Assembly (NCBI RefSeq): GCF_002117485.1
Contig: NZ_CP021031.1
Span: 62,001-126,000, forward strand
Length of the DNA stretch: 64,000 nt
Direction: 5' to 3'
Source of the DNA: Rhizobium sp. NXC14
GTDB lineage: Bacteria > Pseudomonadota > Alphaproteobacteria > Rhizobiales > Rhizobiaceae
Shown: positions 45,118-54,332 of the stretch, piece by piece
Layout of the letters: every line of letters begins with the position of its first letter
Numbering within the stretch: position 1 is the first letter of the stretch
Translations under genes and position numbers: made by a program
Notes under the pieces: model-generated
What the model was told of the DNA's origin: nothing
Database searches by the model: none
What the model saw: only the letters and a program-made list of their open reading frames with translations

Positions 45118-46407
45118 TTATGGATACAAGCCGCGCTGCTCGCGCGCGGAGAGAACACGTTGGCACGCGATGATGAAAGCGGCTGTGCGTAGCGAGACTT
45201 TGCGTTCGTCAGCAACAGACCAGATGGAATCGAAGGCGCCAACCATGATACTCTCCAGTCGGGCGTTTATTTCATCTTCGGTCCAGAAAAAGGACGAGAA
45301 GTCTTGCACCCACTCAAAGTAGGAGACGGTCACTCCGCCGGCATTGGCCAAAACATCTGGCACGACGAGAATACCCCGCTCGTTGAGGACATCATCCGCG
45401 GCCGGTGTCGTCGGTCCGTTAGCACCTTCCACGACAATCTTCGTTTTCAGACGCTTAGCCCGTTCGGGAAGAAGCTGGCCTTCCAGCGCTGCCGGCACGA
45501 GAAACTCGGTGGGCACGAGCCAGAAGTTCTCAGTCGGGGCTTCCGCATGAGGCAGAAAGCCTGACAGTTGTCCCGTACGGGCCACGTGTTGGCTTGCCGC
45601 CATGACATTGATTCCGGCTTCGTCTACCAGGGTCGCAGAGTGGTCTTGCAGAGCAACTATCCTTGCTCCGGAACCCTCGAACAGGCGTGCCGCTGTACCC
45701 CCGACATTGCCAAAACCCTGAACTGCGACGCGCGCTCTTTCAACGGGGACGCCGCGCCGACGGCCGGCTTGCTGAGCTGCGATGAAGACACCTCGAGCCG
45801 TAGCCTCGTGGCGTCCGAGGGAACCGCCGAGTGCTACCGGCTTGCCGGTCACCACGCCGGTGGCAGTGCTCCCGTTATTCATAGAATAGGTGTCCATCAT
45901 CCACGCCATCGTCTGCTCGTTCGTGCCGACGTCTGGCGCCGGTATGTCGCGGGCAGGGCCGATAAATCCGCCGAGTTCGGATGTGTAACGACGGGTTATG
46001 CGCTGGAGCTCACCTTCGGAGTGTTGGCGCGGGTCGAGGCGTATACCTCCTTTGGCGCCGCCAAAGGGCAGATTGAGGGCGGCGTTCTTGATCGTCATCC
46101 AGCCGGCAAGGGCCATGACCTCGTTGAGCGTGACAGACGGATGGAAGCGGACGCCGCCCTTGCCGGGCCCCCGTGACAAGGTATGCTGGACGCGATAGCC
46201 TTCATAATGGACGATGGTCCCGTCGTCGCGGATAATCGGCACATCAACGATAATCATGCGCTTGGGCCGCTTCAAGGTCTCCGTCCAGCGCGACAACGAT
46301 CCAAGGTGGGGGGTAACGCAGTCGATCTGCTCAAGAAAACTTGCCCAGGGCTCAGGGGAGGCCGGATCCAGGTAGGACAATCCCTCGCGGGTTCGGTTGT
46401 TGCTCAT
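45118..46407 (-). CDS. Glu/Leu/Phe/Val family dehydrogenase (glutamate dehydrogenase-like)
   Basis: A 429-residue dehydrogenase. The catalytic lysine region is [14 protein letters not shown], the substrate loop [18 protein letters not shown] and the Rossmann motif [34 protein letters not shown] and [17 protein letters not shown] are family hallmarks. It interconverts glutamate and 2-oxoglutarate with NAD(P). In this operon it would regenerate 2-oxoglutarate as the acceptor for the transaminase next door, releasing ammonium. The gene starts 11 bases after the aminotransferase stop. Confidence 0.9.
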   Translation of the reverse strand: MSNNRTREGLSYLDPASPEPWASFLEQIDCVTPHLGSLSRWTETLKRPKRMIIVDVPIIRDDGTIVHYEGYRVQHTLSRGPGKGGVRFHPSVTLNEVMALAGWMTIKNAALNLPFGGAKGGIRLDPRQHSEGELQRITRRYTSELGGFIGPARDIPAPDVGTNEQTMAWMMDTYSMNNGSTATGVVTGKPVALGGSLGRHEATARGVFIAAQQAGRRRGVPVERARVAVQGFGNVGGTAARLFEGSGARIVALQDHSATLVDEAGINVMAASQHVARTGQLSGFLPHAEAPTENFWLVPTEFLVPAALEGQLLPERAKRLKTKIVVEGANGPTTPAADDVLNERGILVVPDVLANAGGVTVSYFEWVQDFSSFFWTEDEINARLESIMVGAFDSIWSVADERKVSLRTAAFIIACQRVLSAREQRGLYP

Positions 46408-46418
46408 CCGTGCCTCTC

Positions 46419-47633
46419 TCAGTCCGTCAAGGCGTCCACAAAGTGCCGAATCCCATCACATGCTATTCGAAGCGTGTCGGTGTCCAAGGCGTAGGCAAAT
46501 CGGATATAGGGACCTAACCCAAAGGCGCTTCCGTGGACGACCGCGACGTTGCATTCTTCCAGCAGCGCGATCGCGACGTCCTCGTCTGTCTCCAGACGCG
46601 TGCCTGCCGGGGTTGTCTGTCCGAGAAGGCCCTTACAAGAGGCAAATGCATAGAAAGCCCCGCCAGGCGTTACGCAACGTATGCCGGGAGTCTCGTTTAG
46701 CATCCGAACCGCCAGGTCGCGGCGTTGCTGGAAAACACCGCGCGCCATTTCGATGAACGTCTGCGGCCCCGTCAGGGCCGCCAATGCCGCATGTTGGGCT
46801 ATTGAACATGCCCCGGACGTCTGCTGCCCCTGGAGTTTCTCCATAGCGTCGAGCAGCCAGCGCGGGCCGGTACCGAAACCGATGCGCCAGCCGGTCATGG
46901 CATAGGCCTTCGAAACACCGTTCATCGTCAGTGTCCGCGACGCAAGCCTCGGTTCGACCTGTGCCAAGGTATGAAATGTCGCGCCGTCGAAGATCAGGTG
47001 CTCGTAAATATCGTCGGAAAGGACGAGAACATGCGGGTGCGCCAGCAAGACCTCCGCGAGCTCAGCTAACTCGTCTCGGCTGTAGACGGCGCCTGTCGGG
47101 TTCGATGGTGAGTTGAGGATAAGCCAGCGGGTTTTCGAAGAGATGGCTGCTTCCAGAGCTGCCGGAGTCAGCTTGAACCCAGTATGTTCGCCGCAGGAGA
47201 CGATGGTCGGCACAGCACCGCAGAGCGACACGATTTCTGGGTAGCTCACCCAGTAGGGCGCCGGCACGATAACTTCGTCACCTTCATTCAATGTCGCCGC
47301 CAAGGCATTGAAGATGACCTGCTTGCCGCCACTGCAGACGATCGTGTCCTGCCAGGAGACGTCCAGTCCGTTCTCATTGCGGAACTTGGCCGCTACCGCC
47401 TCGCGCAGGGGACGGAGGCCCGCGACTTGGGTGTAGCGCGTGTGACCCGCGCGGATTGCCGATATGGCGGCATCACAGATATGAGCCGGTGTGTCGAAAT
47501 CTGGCTCGCCGGCGCTCAGTGAAATAATCTTCGCGCCTGTTTCGCGGCGCGCCGCAACCCGATCGATCATCCGGTAAGTCGCGGACGGTTTGGCCGTGGC
47601 AAGGTGCCGATTGAGCATAGCAGCCTCGCTCAT
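46419..47633 (-). CDS. PLP-dependent aminotransferase, class I (aspartate aminotransferase-like)
   Basis: A 404-residue fold-type I enzyme. [20 protein letters not shown] and [19 protein letters not shown] mark the AspC subgroup I-gamma; [16 protein letters not shown] and the PLP lysine in [20 protein letters not shown] are present, as is the terminal arginine region IRFAYALD. It transfers the amino group of an amino acid to 2-oxoglutarate or oxaloacetate. Its start overlaps the stop of the upstream RraA-like gene by four bases. In context it probably converts the imported amino acid to the 2-oxo acid cut by the RraA-like enzymes. Confidence 0.9.
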   Translation of the reverse strand: MSEAAMLNRHLATAKPSATYRMIDRVAARRETGAKIISLSAGEPDFDTPAHICDAAISAIRAGHTRYTQVAGLRPLREAVAAKFRNENGLDVSWQDTIVCSGGKQVIFNALAATLNEGDEVIVPAPYWVSYPEIVSLCGAVPTIVSCGEHTGFKLTPAALEAAISSKTRWLILNSPSNPTGAVYSRDELAELAEVLLAHPHVLVLSDDIYEHLIFDGATFHTLAQVEPRLASRTLTMNGVSKAYAMTGWRIGFGTGPRWLLDAMEKLQGQQTSGACSIAQHAALAALTGPQTFIEMARGVFQQRRDLAVRMLNETPGIRCVTPGGAFYAFASCKGLLGQTTPAGTRLETDEDVAIALLEECNVAVVHGSAFGLGPYIRFAYALDTDTLRIACDGIRHFVDALTD

Positions 47634-48280
47634 GCTTTGTCTCTCCAGGCGCCAAGCCCCATCAACTCAAGTGTCGTCTCACCTGCGGCGAGCCTTTCCA
47701 TCATGCTGCGCTCTTTGGCCGCGCGCGCTTCGCCATTTGAAAGCGTCCGCTCGACTTCGCTCCTGGGCAGAATGAGAACGCCGTCATCGTCAGCGACCAG
47801 GAAATCCCCAGCTGCCGCGGGCACGCCGCCGAACAGCAGTGGCGCGCCAACTGAGGGGACACTTGCCTTGATGGTGCCACGCATGGAGATGCCGCGCGAG
47901 AAGACAGGGAAACGACGCGCCGCAAGTGCGGCCACGTCCCGCACGCCCCCGTCGATAACAAGTCCCGCAATGCCGGCCGCTTCGGCCGCAACGGTTAGAA
48001 CCTCGCCCCAGTAGCCCGCAATATAATCGCCGGTGGCGACCACCAAAACGCTCCCCCGTGTGGCACGCTCCATGGCAATATGAATGGCGAGATTGTCGCC
48101 AGGTGCGCAGGCCAAAGGGTAAATGGGTGCGGCGACTGCAGCGCCGTTCCATACGGGACGTATTTCCGGATCGACAGAGCAGGGGAGACCAGATGCTTCG
48201 AAAAGCGTCGAGCTGCCTAAAGCGAGCGCCCGCGACGACGCATCAGCGGGCAGGTCCATCATAGGAGAAACGACGGTCAT
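47630..48280 (-). CDS. RraA-like aldolase/decarboxylase, paralogue 1
   Basis: A 216-residue member of the RraA / 4-hydroxy-4-methyl-2-oxoglutarate aldolase family. It keeps the family metal and substrate motif E-x20-R-D (WGE, then 20 residues, then RD in DGGVRDVAAL). A glycine loop precedes it (VVATGDYIAGYWGEVL). Enzymes of this kind need Mg or Mn, form a ring-shaped trimer or hexamer, cleave 4-hydroxy-2-oxo diacids to pyruvate plus an oxo acid and often decarboxylate oxaloacetate. It is the most divergent of three tandem copies and the only one with Glu instead of Asp at the first motif position. Overlaps both neighbours by four bases. Confidence 0.85.
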   Translation of the reverse strand: MTVVSPMMDLPADASSRALALGSSTLFEASGLPCSVDPEIRPVWNGAAVAAPIYPLACAPGDNLAIHIAMERATRGSVLVVATGDYIAGYWGEVLTVAAEAAGIAGLVIDGGVRDVAALAARRFPVFSRGISMRGTIKASVPSVGAPLLFGGVPAAAGDFLVADDDGVLILPRSEVERTLSNGEARAAKERSMMERLAAGETTLELMGLGAWRDKA

Positions 48281-48942
48281 GACGGCTTCCTCTGGAGGAG
48301 GTGGTAGCCCAAAGTTTCCCGTGCCTGCTTCAGCGTTTGGCCGTCTGCAATGGCTTCACGGATTTTCGACTCGACACTCTCGATCTGACGAGCAATCTCG
48401 GCAACTTCCCGGGCCCGGCCGCGGGGCACGACAACGACACCGTTTGCATCGGCGACAACAATATCGCGCGGCACGACCCGGGCTTGGCCGATGGAGACCA
48501 CTTCGTTGACCGAGCCGACCTCGACCCGGTCCTTGCCTGTGCGCATAAAGCGTCCACGGGTGAAAAGAGGATAATTGTCGCCGAGCGCCTTAGAGACATC
48601 ACGGCAGACTCCGTCGATCACGGTTGCAGCGAAGCGCCGCACGCCGGCATATTGGGTCATGATGTCGCCCCAGACAGTGCAGTCGGTGCGGCCGCCATTG
48701 TCGATAACGACCACGTCGCCGTCTGCGACGTCATCAGCGAAATCGCCGACCGTGCCGGGTGGACTGGCCGCGGGAACATACTTTACTGTAAAGGCCGGTC
48801 CGACCACGGTCCCGCTATAGTTGGCGAGCGGCATGACATCGAAGCAGCGTCCGCCGAGACCCAGCTTATCGAGCGCGTCGGAGACGCCGGGGGTATCGAG
48901 CCCAGCGAAAAGCTCGACCAGTTCGCGATCGTCCTTCGTCAT
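48277..48942 (-). CDS. RraA-like aldolase/decarboxylase, paralogue 2
   Basis: A 221-residue protein with VSDALDKLGLGGRCFDVMPL at the N-terminus and the D-x20-R-D motif (VWGD, 20 residues, then CRDVSKAL), so the metal and pyruvate-binding residues are in place. It has RDIVVADANGVVVVPRGRAR, the typical C-terminal strand of the family. True RraA RNase E inhibitors lack the full motif, so enzymatic function is expected. Start and stop each overlap the neighbouring gene (ATGA). Confidence 0.85.
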   Translation of the reverse strand: MTKDDRELVELFAGLDTPGVSDALDKLGLGGRCFDVMPLANYSGTVVGPAFTVKYVPAASPPGTVGDFADDVADGDVVVIDNGGRTDCTVWGDIMTQYAGVRRFAATVIDGVCRDVSKALGDNYPLFTRGRFMRTGKDRVEVGSVNEVVSIGQARVVPRDIVVADANGVVVVPRGRAREVAEIARQIESVESKIREAIADGQTLKQARETLGYHLLQRKPS

Positions 48943-49607
48943 TGCGATTGCTCCTGTCTGATCGCTTCGAATTCCTTGTCGTGCATCACCTCTTCGACCG
49001 ATCGGCCGGACCTGACGGCAGCAACCATCCCGTCCTGACGGCGCGCAATCCGCTCACCGAGATCGAGCACCTCCTCGATGCGGGCTGCCGGTACGAACAC
49101 CGTGCCGCATCGGTCGGCAATGACGTAGTCGTTCTCGTGAACCAGGACCCCCGCAATTCTGACAGCCTCGCCTGAGCTGAGTTGAATCAGGCGGTTACGC
49201 GCGCTGACCATTGTCACGCCGCGACCATAGACCGGATAATCGATTGCCTCGCTGCCTTCGATATCGCGGCTGAACCCATCAATGACGGAGCCACGCAGGC
49301 CGCGCGTCTTGGCGGCATTCGCGAGAATATCGCCCCAGCAGGAAATGCCGTCGATGCCGCCTGCAATGACGAGAACCCGGTCGTCGCTGTTGACGCGCGC
49401 AATCACCGGGGAAATCAGGTGAACGGTCGGCGCCGTATCGCTTTTCGGCCCGAGTTGGATGGTGCTTGCGCGCCCAACGATCTTCGGGCAAGCCCAGAGG
49501 GGACGAAGCCCCACCGTCGCACCGGCGAGATCGAGAAAATCAAGGGCGTCCGAGACTGTATTGGTGTCAAGTCCTGCAAGACGATCGAGAAAGGAGAGAT
49601 GTGTCAT
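48939..49607 (-). CDS. RraA-like aldolase/decarboxylase, paralogue 3 (first gene of operon)
   Basis: A 222-residue paralogue, first in the catabolic operon. TVSDALDFLDLAGATVGLRP opens the protein, and the motif D-x20-R-D is present (CWGD, 20 residues, SRDIEGSEAI). Its closest resemblance in the window is paralogue 2. Three tandem copies may form a hetero-oligomer or serve three related substrates. The upstream 236 bases should contain the operon promoter. Confidence 0.85.
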   Translation of the reverse strand: MTHLSFLDRLAGLDTNTVSDALDFLDLAGATVGLRPLWACPKIVGRASTIQLGPKSDTAPTVHLISPVIARVNSDDRVLVIAGGIDGISCWGDILANAAKTRGLRGSVIDGFSRDIEGSEAIDYPVYGRGVTMVSARNRLIQLSSGEAVRIAGVLVHENDYVIADRCGTVFVPAARIEEVLDLGERIARRQDGMVAAVRSGRSVEEVMHDKEFEAIRQEQSQ

Positions 49608-49843
49608 GGCGCTTTGTCCGTCATTGGTTCCAGCGCCGAGTGTCCTCCAAGTTAATTATTCTGGAAATTCCTAAGGAACGATCGCTGTGATAGCCAAGCC
49701 GGATGAGGATCACCGCCACCGATGTGATAGATGGAACGATGAGATTGCAAACGGCCGATGGGGCTTTGATATTTTGCCTGCGTCAGAAGTGCCGCCGAAT
49801 TTGCATTGGCGGCAAATACTCGACTGAAGACCGGAGTGAACGG

Positions 49844-49990
49844 ATGGAACTGGATGTCGAACGCCTGCGAAGCTGGATTGGGCGCAAAGAAACAAGATCC
49901 GAGTCATTGACGCCTTCGCCGAAGGAGCGCTTCAACGCTACGTTCGATCGCGCTGGTGATATATCGATAGGCGCGGTCGCCCCGTCATGA
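49844..49990 (+). pseudogene. N-terminal stub of an HTD2/FAS1-like CoA hydratase
   Basis: A 48-residue frame starting MELDVERLRSWIGRKETRSE and ending in a stop after GDISIGAVAPS. The opening matches my recollection of 3-methylfumaryl-CoA (mesaconyl-C4-CoA) hydratase-type proteins, which are about 280 residues. The remainder has been lost; an IS6 transposase fragment begins about 25 bases on. It is divergent from the RraA operon and may once have belonged to a C5 dicarboxylate pathway. Confidence 0.5.
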
Positions 49991-50014
49991 TCCACCTCTC
50001 CCTCGCCCTGCCTA

Positions 50015-50135
50015 CCGCCCCCATTTCCTCGACATCGCGCAGGCTCAGATTAAAGCGGAAGTAGAGCCAGACAGCACGCGCTACGATTTCGATCGGATAA
50101 CGGTAGTTCTTCTAGGTCGGTGCACGCACGGTCAT
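50015..50135 (-). pseudogene. IS6 family transposase, N-terminal fragment
   Basis: The minus frame reads MTVRAPT, a stop, then KNYRYPIEIVARAVWLYFRF and NLSLRDVEEM, which is the conserved beginning of IS6 family transposases. About 40 codons remain. It marks a past IS6-mediated event at the truncation of the hydratase gene. Confidence 0.75.
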
Positions 50136-50369
50136 GGGCGCGCTGCTACCTCAATTTCCTTACCGCTCAATCAATGTGACAGTACCGGCCGCGGCGATAC
50201 TTCAGGATTGGCTTAGCTCCTTCCATGCGTCAAAACTCCACTTGATGAGTGCCATATCAAGGCATAACCCAATCGGCCATTCTCCGATTGCCGGAGAATC
50301 GCCGGACATGACTCGGAGCAGGTGCCATTTCTCCGCAGCCATCCCGGATATTGCAAAAGGATTGATATC

Positions 50370-51098
50370 ATGTGCTTTGAATGCAATTCCTCCTCTCTCA
50401 GCCGTCGCTCCCTGCTGAAATTTGCCGGCATCGGAGGCGTGGCCGCCATGACTGCAGGCTTTGGCATGACCATGCCGGCATTCGCCTCGAACGCCCCCGC
50501 CCTCCTGCCGGATGAAGCACTGGCAAAACTCCAAGAAGGGAACAAGAAATTCGTCGCCGACGCGGAAGCCTGCGTCCCCAATATTTCCAAGCGCCGGCGG
50601 GACGTCGCCAAGAGCCAGGCACCCTGGGCGATCGTGCTCACCTGTTCCGACAGCCGTGTCGTGCCGGAACTTGTATTCGGCGGCGTGACGCTCGGGGAAC
50701 TCTTCGTTGCCCGCAATGCCGGAAACGTGGTCGACACCGATGTGCTCGGCACGATCGAATATGGCACCGAACATCTGCATGCGCCGCTGATCGTCGTCAT
50801 GGGCCACAAGCGTTGCGGGGCGGTCTCCGCCGCCTGCGAGGTCGTGTCCAAGGGCACCAAGCTCGCAGGCTCAATCGGCAAGATGACCCAGCCGATCCTG
50901 CCCGTGGCTTTGGCGGAGACCGATCGCGGCGACAGTTTTGTCGACAAGACCGTCCATGCCAATGCCTTCAACGGCGCCGAGCGCATCCTCACCGAAAGCG
51001 CGATCGTTTCTCGCCTGGTCGAGGAAGGCAAGGTGAAGATCGTGCCCGCCTATTATGATCTCGATACCGGCGTGGTCGATTTCCTGCACAAGGTCTAA
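50370..51098 (+). CDS. Beta-class carbonic anhydrase with Tat signal
   Basis: A 242-residue protein. The N-terminus has a twin-arginine motif (SRRSLLKFAGIGGVAAM) ending at about PAFAS. The enzyme domain shows the zinc cysteine and aspartate in LTCSDSRVVPEL and the second pair in MGHKRCGAVSAA. Beta carbonic anhydrases interconvert CO2 and bicarbonate; a Tat signal places this one in the periplasm. The ATG at 50370 follows AGGA by eight bases; an open frame starts at 50322. It stands alone between debris. Confidence 0.92.
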   Translation: MCFECNSSSLSRRSLLKFAGIGGVAAMTAGFGMTMPAFASNAPALLPDEALAKLQEGNKKFVADAEACVPNISKRRRDVAKSQAPWAIVLTCSDSRVVPELVFGGVTLGELFVARNAGNVVDTDVLGTIEYGTEHLHAPLIVVMGHKRCGAVSAACEVVSKGTKLAGSIGKMTQPILPVALAETDRGDSFVDKTVHANAFNGAERILTESAIVSRLVEEGKVKIVPAYYDLDTGVVDFLHKV

Positions 51099-51099
51099 C

Positions 51100-51148
51100 C
51101 GACGAGGCGACTTCATGTTGCCGACGGCTATCCGCGGGCGCCTCGTCG
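51100..51148 (+). terminator. Possible stem-loop after the carbonic anhydrase gene
   Basis: Perfect 10-base arms CGACGAGGCG and CGCCTCGTCG with a long 29-base loop, directly after the stop codon. It may act as a transcript end; there is no U run. Confidence 0.4.
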
Positions 51149-52145
51149 CGCTCGCGGAACCATAGTCGCGGATGACACTTGCCGCCCGCAACATCACCGC
51201 GCAGTTGCGCTTCTCCCTTGCTGTTGAAAGACATGACGTTTTACTATTAGCCAGGAGCGCACCACCGCAATCCACAATGGTCAACGCTGAGACGCAAAGC
51301 CGGATATCCCATCTATATGTCGCCTCACAGGCTCTCATCGCGGCAGGCATCGGGAAAGGGTGAACAAGCAGGCGAGGCTTCGGTAAGCCCGTAGAATTAC
51401 AATTGTAACGCGATATTGCGGCCGCCGACAGGGCAGATCGTGCCACGCCAACTGGTCGAAATCGCCGCCTCCAATGCGGATTGAGTTGGCAATTACAGGG
51501 AATGCCGACGATGGTCGACGAGGAAGCTGTCTTTGTTCGCGTCGCGGGCATAGCCCTTATGGGTTGCCGCGGAGATGGATAGTATTGCAAAATCCGACGA
51601 CAACCAGCGCTCCATTCTCCAGCTTTTTAGCACAAGGCCTATAATACCGAGATCGTTGGTCACATAGGCTGTCTGGATGCGAAAATGAGGTCTTCGATCT
51701 GCTGACTTGAAAAAATCGGGCCCGCCGCGATGATCGCTAGTCCTCGGTCTTTATAAGGATTGATAGTCCATGGAGCTCCGATCCCCGCTCCGACAGCGTC
51801 AGGCGTCGGTGGAGGTTCGCAAGCGACCAGAGCTGTACTCCCGGTTCGAATTTTCCTCTCTCGCCGATCGGCATGGGGTTGATCGGCTGGTTAGTTTTAA
51901 TTTCGACAGCGGCGTGCTCGACCAGTTTTCCGATCTGGCTTACGATCTGCCGGGACATTGCTTCCTGATCGACCTCTCGATGCTGAGGATCAGCTCGTTC
52001 ACCGTGTGATCAAGCAAGTCCCGAAGCAGGCTCCCCAGCTCGAACGGGCTGACTGCGCGAAGCGGCACGGCATCAACCTGCGCCTTCATGGCAACGATCT
52101 GCCGATCAAGATCGTCGACGGTTTGGAGGTGATGGCGCTTGAGCT
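51149..52145. other. Region without a supported gene
   Basis: Nearly 1 kb with only short, unconvincing frames. A minus-strand frame at 51737-51958 (MSRQIVSQIGKLVEHAAVEI) and its upstream neighbour in another frame could be parts of one decayed gene together with the 52146-52499 frame, but nothing is recognised. Confidence 0.5.
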
Positions 52146-52499
52146 TTACGCGGCTACGTCGCTTCCTTTGATGAATCCAGCCTTTTTCAATCCGCCAGTT
52201 CTGGAAAACTCGATTTCGTGATGCTCGCTCAACTTGTCGTCGACGACCAGTCCCAGTTCTAGATCGCCAGAGAGACGATTGCGGAACAGGAGACCGGTGG
52301 CGGGCCGAAACATCATCTGGTGCCGCAACGTGCGTCGCAGACCCAGGATCTGTTTCGCGAACTCTTTCACGCCAATCCTCCGGACGACCTGGCCAAGCGT
52401 ATTGAGTGGCAGAGTCGGCAAATCGGTTGGGTCTAAAGTTGACGGGGGCACGAGCACGGTTCCATCTTGCCGAGCCTCTTTCGAAGTCTCGAATCGCAT
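52146..52499 (-). CDS. Hypothetical protein, possibly part of a decayed gene
   Basis: A 117-residue frame with protein-like composition, including DLPTLPLNTLGQVVRRIGVK, FAKQILGLRRTLRHQMMFRP and LGLVVDDKLSEHHEIEF. I do not recognise the family. The frame may continue out of phase toward 51940, suggesting a frameshifted longer gene. Evidence for expression is absent. Confidence 0.3.
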   Translation of the reverse strand: MRFETSKEARQDGTVLVPPSTLDPTDLPTLPLNTLGQVVRRIGVKEFAKQILGLRRTLRHQMMFRPATGLLFRNRLSGDLELGLVVDDKLSEHHEIEFSRTGGLKKAGFIKGSDVAA

Positions 52500-52773
52500 A
52501 GTGGATCGTCGGGAACGCAGCGGTCGCGGCGTTCGACCCTGGTATCAACTTTTCTGGAATTGCCGCTTCTGCATTGAACTTCCGGAAAGATATGGTACCT
52601 CTCGGCCTCTCCTAGCTGTCTGTCAGCCGTCGCGGCGCTTGCGGTCGTCGGCCTTTCGGCGACTGATTCCGATCCGGCACGTCCTTCCGAAATGACTTGC
52701 AGTAGCTGTATGTTCGCCGACGTTCAGATGGGTACTGCAAGTCTGTTAGTACGGGCGCAAGGAGAAGACCGCA

Positions 52774-52940
52774 ATGAAGCGATTTGTGATAGCTGTCGAC
52801 ACCGCCCTCCGGTTAGCGAAAGATGCGGCACACGTACACGACACCCACCACTTGGTCGCCCCCACGCTGTTGCGATCGCAGGTGCTGTCGCATCTCTACG
52901 CGGCAGTTCGCCATGGCGATCTGACAAAGGCAGACGCGGC
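52774..52940 (+). pseudogene. VapC-type PIN-domain toxin, N-terminal fragment
   Basis: MKRFVIAVDTALRLAKDAAH and LVAPTLLRSQVLSHLYAAVR match the start of rhizobial PIN-domain VapC toxins, preceded by AAGGAGAAG. The usual first catalytic aspartate motif (VIDAD) reads VIAVD. After about residue 57 the similarity ends. No VapB gene is visible upstream. Non-functional. Confidence 0.6.
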
Positions 52941-52954
52941 AGTCAGCGCGCAAT

Positions 52955-53080
52955 TCACTCGGGAGTCAGCAGTTCCTGGATTGAGGCTACCTGGACGAAT
53001 GTTCGCGCCGCCGCTGCAAGGTCGGGATCCATGGTCACCAAAGCACGCAGCCAGTCCGCATCGGTGACGTCGCCCACCCG
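52955..53080 (-). pseudogene. VapC-type PIN-domain toxin, C-terminal fragment (inverted)
   Basis: The minus frame reads ALVTMDPDLAAAARTFVQVA and SIQELL before its stop, resembling the last 35-40 residues of VapC proteins, with the late aspartate of the PIN fold. It faces the N-terminal fragment at 52774, as if the 3' half of one vapC had been inverted. The resemblance is short, so this call is tentative. Confidence 0.4.
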
Positions 53081-53342
53081 GGCTTCCCGCCTCCGCCAGC
53101 GCCTCGGTGCAGCACAGGATCGCCTAGCCTCAGCTTTCTGTTCTTGTTGGCGAACCTGGTTCTCGCGCGTTGAACTCGATTGATAACCTCCGGGCAAAAG
53201 CCGGCAAGCTACCGCACGGGGTCGCATGCGACCTCAAAGGGTGAGCATGGAACGAGTTTCAATCATGCCGCCACGGTTAGCCGCGGTCCAGGTCCGCTTC
53301 AAAATCGGGTGAGTTGCGGGTATCGAAGGCCAAGTCATGCAA

Positions 53343-53540
53343 TTACTTGGATCGCTCCGGGCTTTGTTCCGATGCCATGATCACCCCGTAAAAGGGAGCG
53401 CCAGTGATATCTCTTTTAGACGCGTCCTTGTGCCGAGCCCTGACAGCTTTGATGAGCTGCTTCGGCGTCATGTCAGCAGTCGCGAGCTCCACTATGGTCC
53501 GGGCAATCGGTTCGATTTCGGACATTTGAACGCGTGCCAT
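53343..53540 (-). CDS. Small conserved-type rhizobial protein
   Basis: A 65-residue protein starting MARVQMSEIEPIARTIVELA and continuing MTPKQLIKAVRARHKDASKR. Similar small proteins (ending in a helix with KAVR and DASK) occur in rhizobial genomes as I recall; the function is unknown. The start at 53540 follows GAGGTTCGA closely. The longer frame to 53705 overlaps the cyclase fragment and is not believed. Confidence 0.5.
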   Translation of the reverse strand: MARVQMSEIEPIARTIVELATADMTPKQLIKAVRARHKDASKRDITGAPFYGVIMASEQSPERSK

Positions 53541-53595
53541 TCGAACCTCGGTTATGAACCGCCGCCGGAATATTCTACGCCTAATCGACGTGCGG

Positions 53596-53745
53596 TTAGA
53601 GCGCGGCGGAGATCGTCGGATCGATGAGATCGCTCCGCAGTGCCCGCAATCTCGCCAGGATGCGCTCCTCGTCGGCGCCGGCAAGCCTGCTGTACCCGAC
53701 CACATCAGCGGCCAGGATTGCAGCCAGCTTTCGGGTCTCGCTCAT
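53596..53745 (-). pseudogene. Class III adenylate/guanylate cyclase, N-terminal stub
   Basis: A 49-codon frame: MSETRKLAAILAADVVGYSR, ERILARLRALRSDLIDP, then a stop. The AADVVGYSRL segment with its metal-binding aspartate is the hallmark of the rhizobial class III cyclase catalytic domain. ATG follows AAGGAGA. The remaining domain is missing. Confidence 0.75.
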
Positions 53746-53836
53746 GGCGCCGTCTCCTTGCTTTCAGGATAGCAGGGAGACAGAGGGCACGAAAGGACTT
53801 TCAGCCGCCGTTTAGCTCTCGAGTTTCCGACCCGCG

Positions 53837-54332
53837 CTACCCGCCCAGGCTGGACAGCAATTCGTCGAGCTGCTCCAACTGCTCCGGCAATGCGACCGCC
53901 GAGCCCTGCAGCGCTTCCTCAAGCGCTTCCTTGGATTTCGTGGAAAGTCAGAAGTGTCCTGCCGCCCTGGCCCTCGAAGGTCACGGTCGTGATCGCGCCC
54001 TCGTCGACCTCGTCGTTGGTCCATACGATGCGTTCGTTCGGCACCACCTCGAGATACTTGCCATAGAAGGCCATGGTGTCCGAACCGCCGGCGCCGAATT
54101 CCAGCCGATATTTGCCGCCGGTGCGGACGTCCATCTCGCCCGATACGAGCGAAATGCCGGGCACGGATTTCGGCACCCACCAGCGTTGGAACAGCTCCGG
54201 CTGGCTCCACGCCTTGTAAACCGTGCTCGGCGGCGCATCGAATGTCCTGGTTACCAGAAGTGCGCGATCCCCTTTGCGCTCGACTGACGTGGGGATCTGC
54301 GCACCAAATGCACCTTTAACTTGCTCAGTCAT
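53837..54332 (-). pseudogene. SRPBCC (AHSA1-type) protein, frameshifted near its end
   Basis: The frame from ATG 54332 reads MTEQVKGAFGAQIPTSVERK, LVTRTFDAPPSTVYKAWSQP, FQRWWVPKSVPG and TFEGQGGRTLLTFHE, a typical AHSA1 beta-helix-grip fold that binds hydrophobic ligands. It stops early at 53919. The natural ending (SKEALEEALQGSAVALPEQL, EQLDELLSSLGG) follows in another frame to 53837. One base near 53935 separates them. The stop of the upstream ArsR gene overlaps the ATG by eight bases, the common ArsR/SRPBCC operon. Confidence 0.82.

Noticed and set aside
49608..49843. Possible small plus-strand gene starting at 49703
   Set aside because: Only its 3' part (from 49844) has family resemblance; the upstream codons look like non-coding leader.
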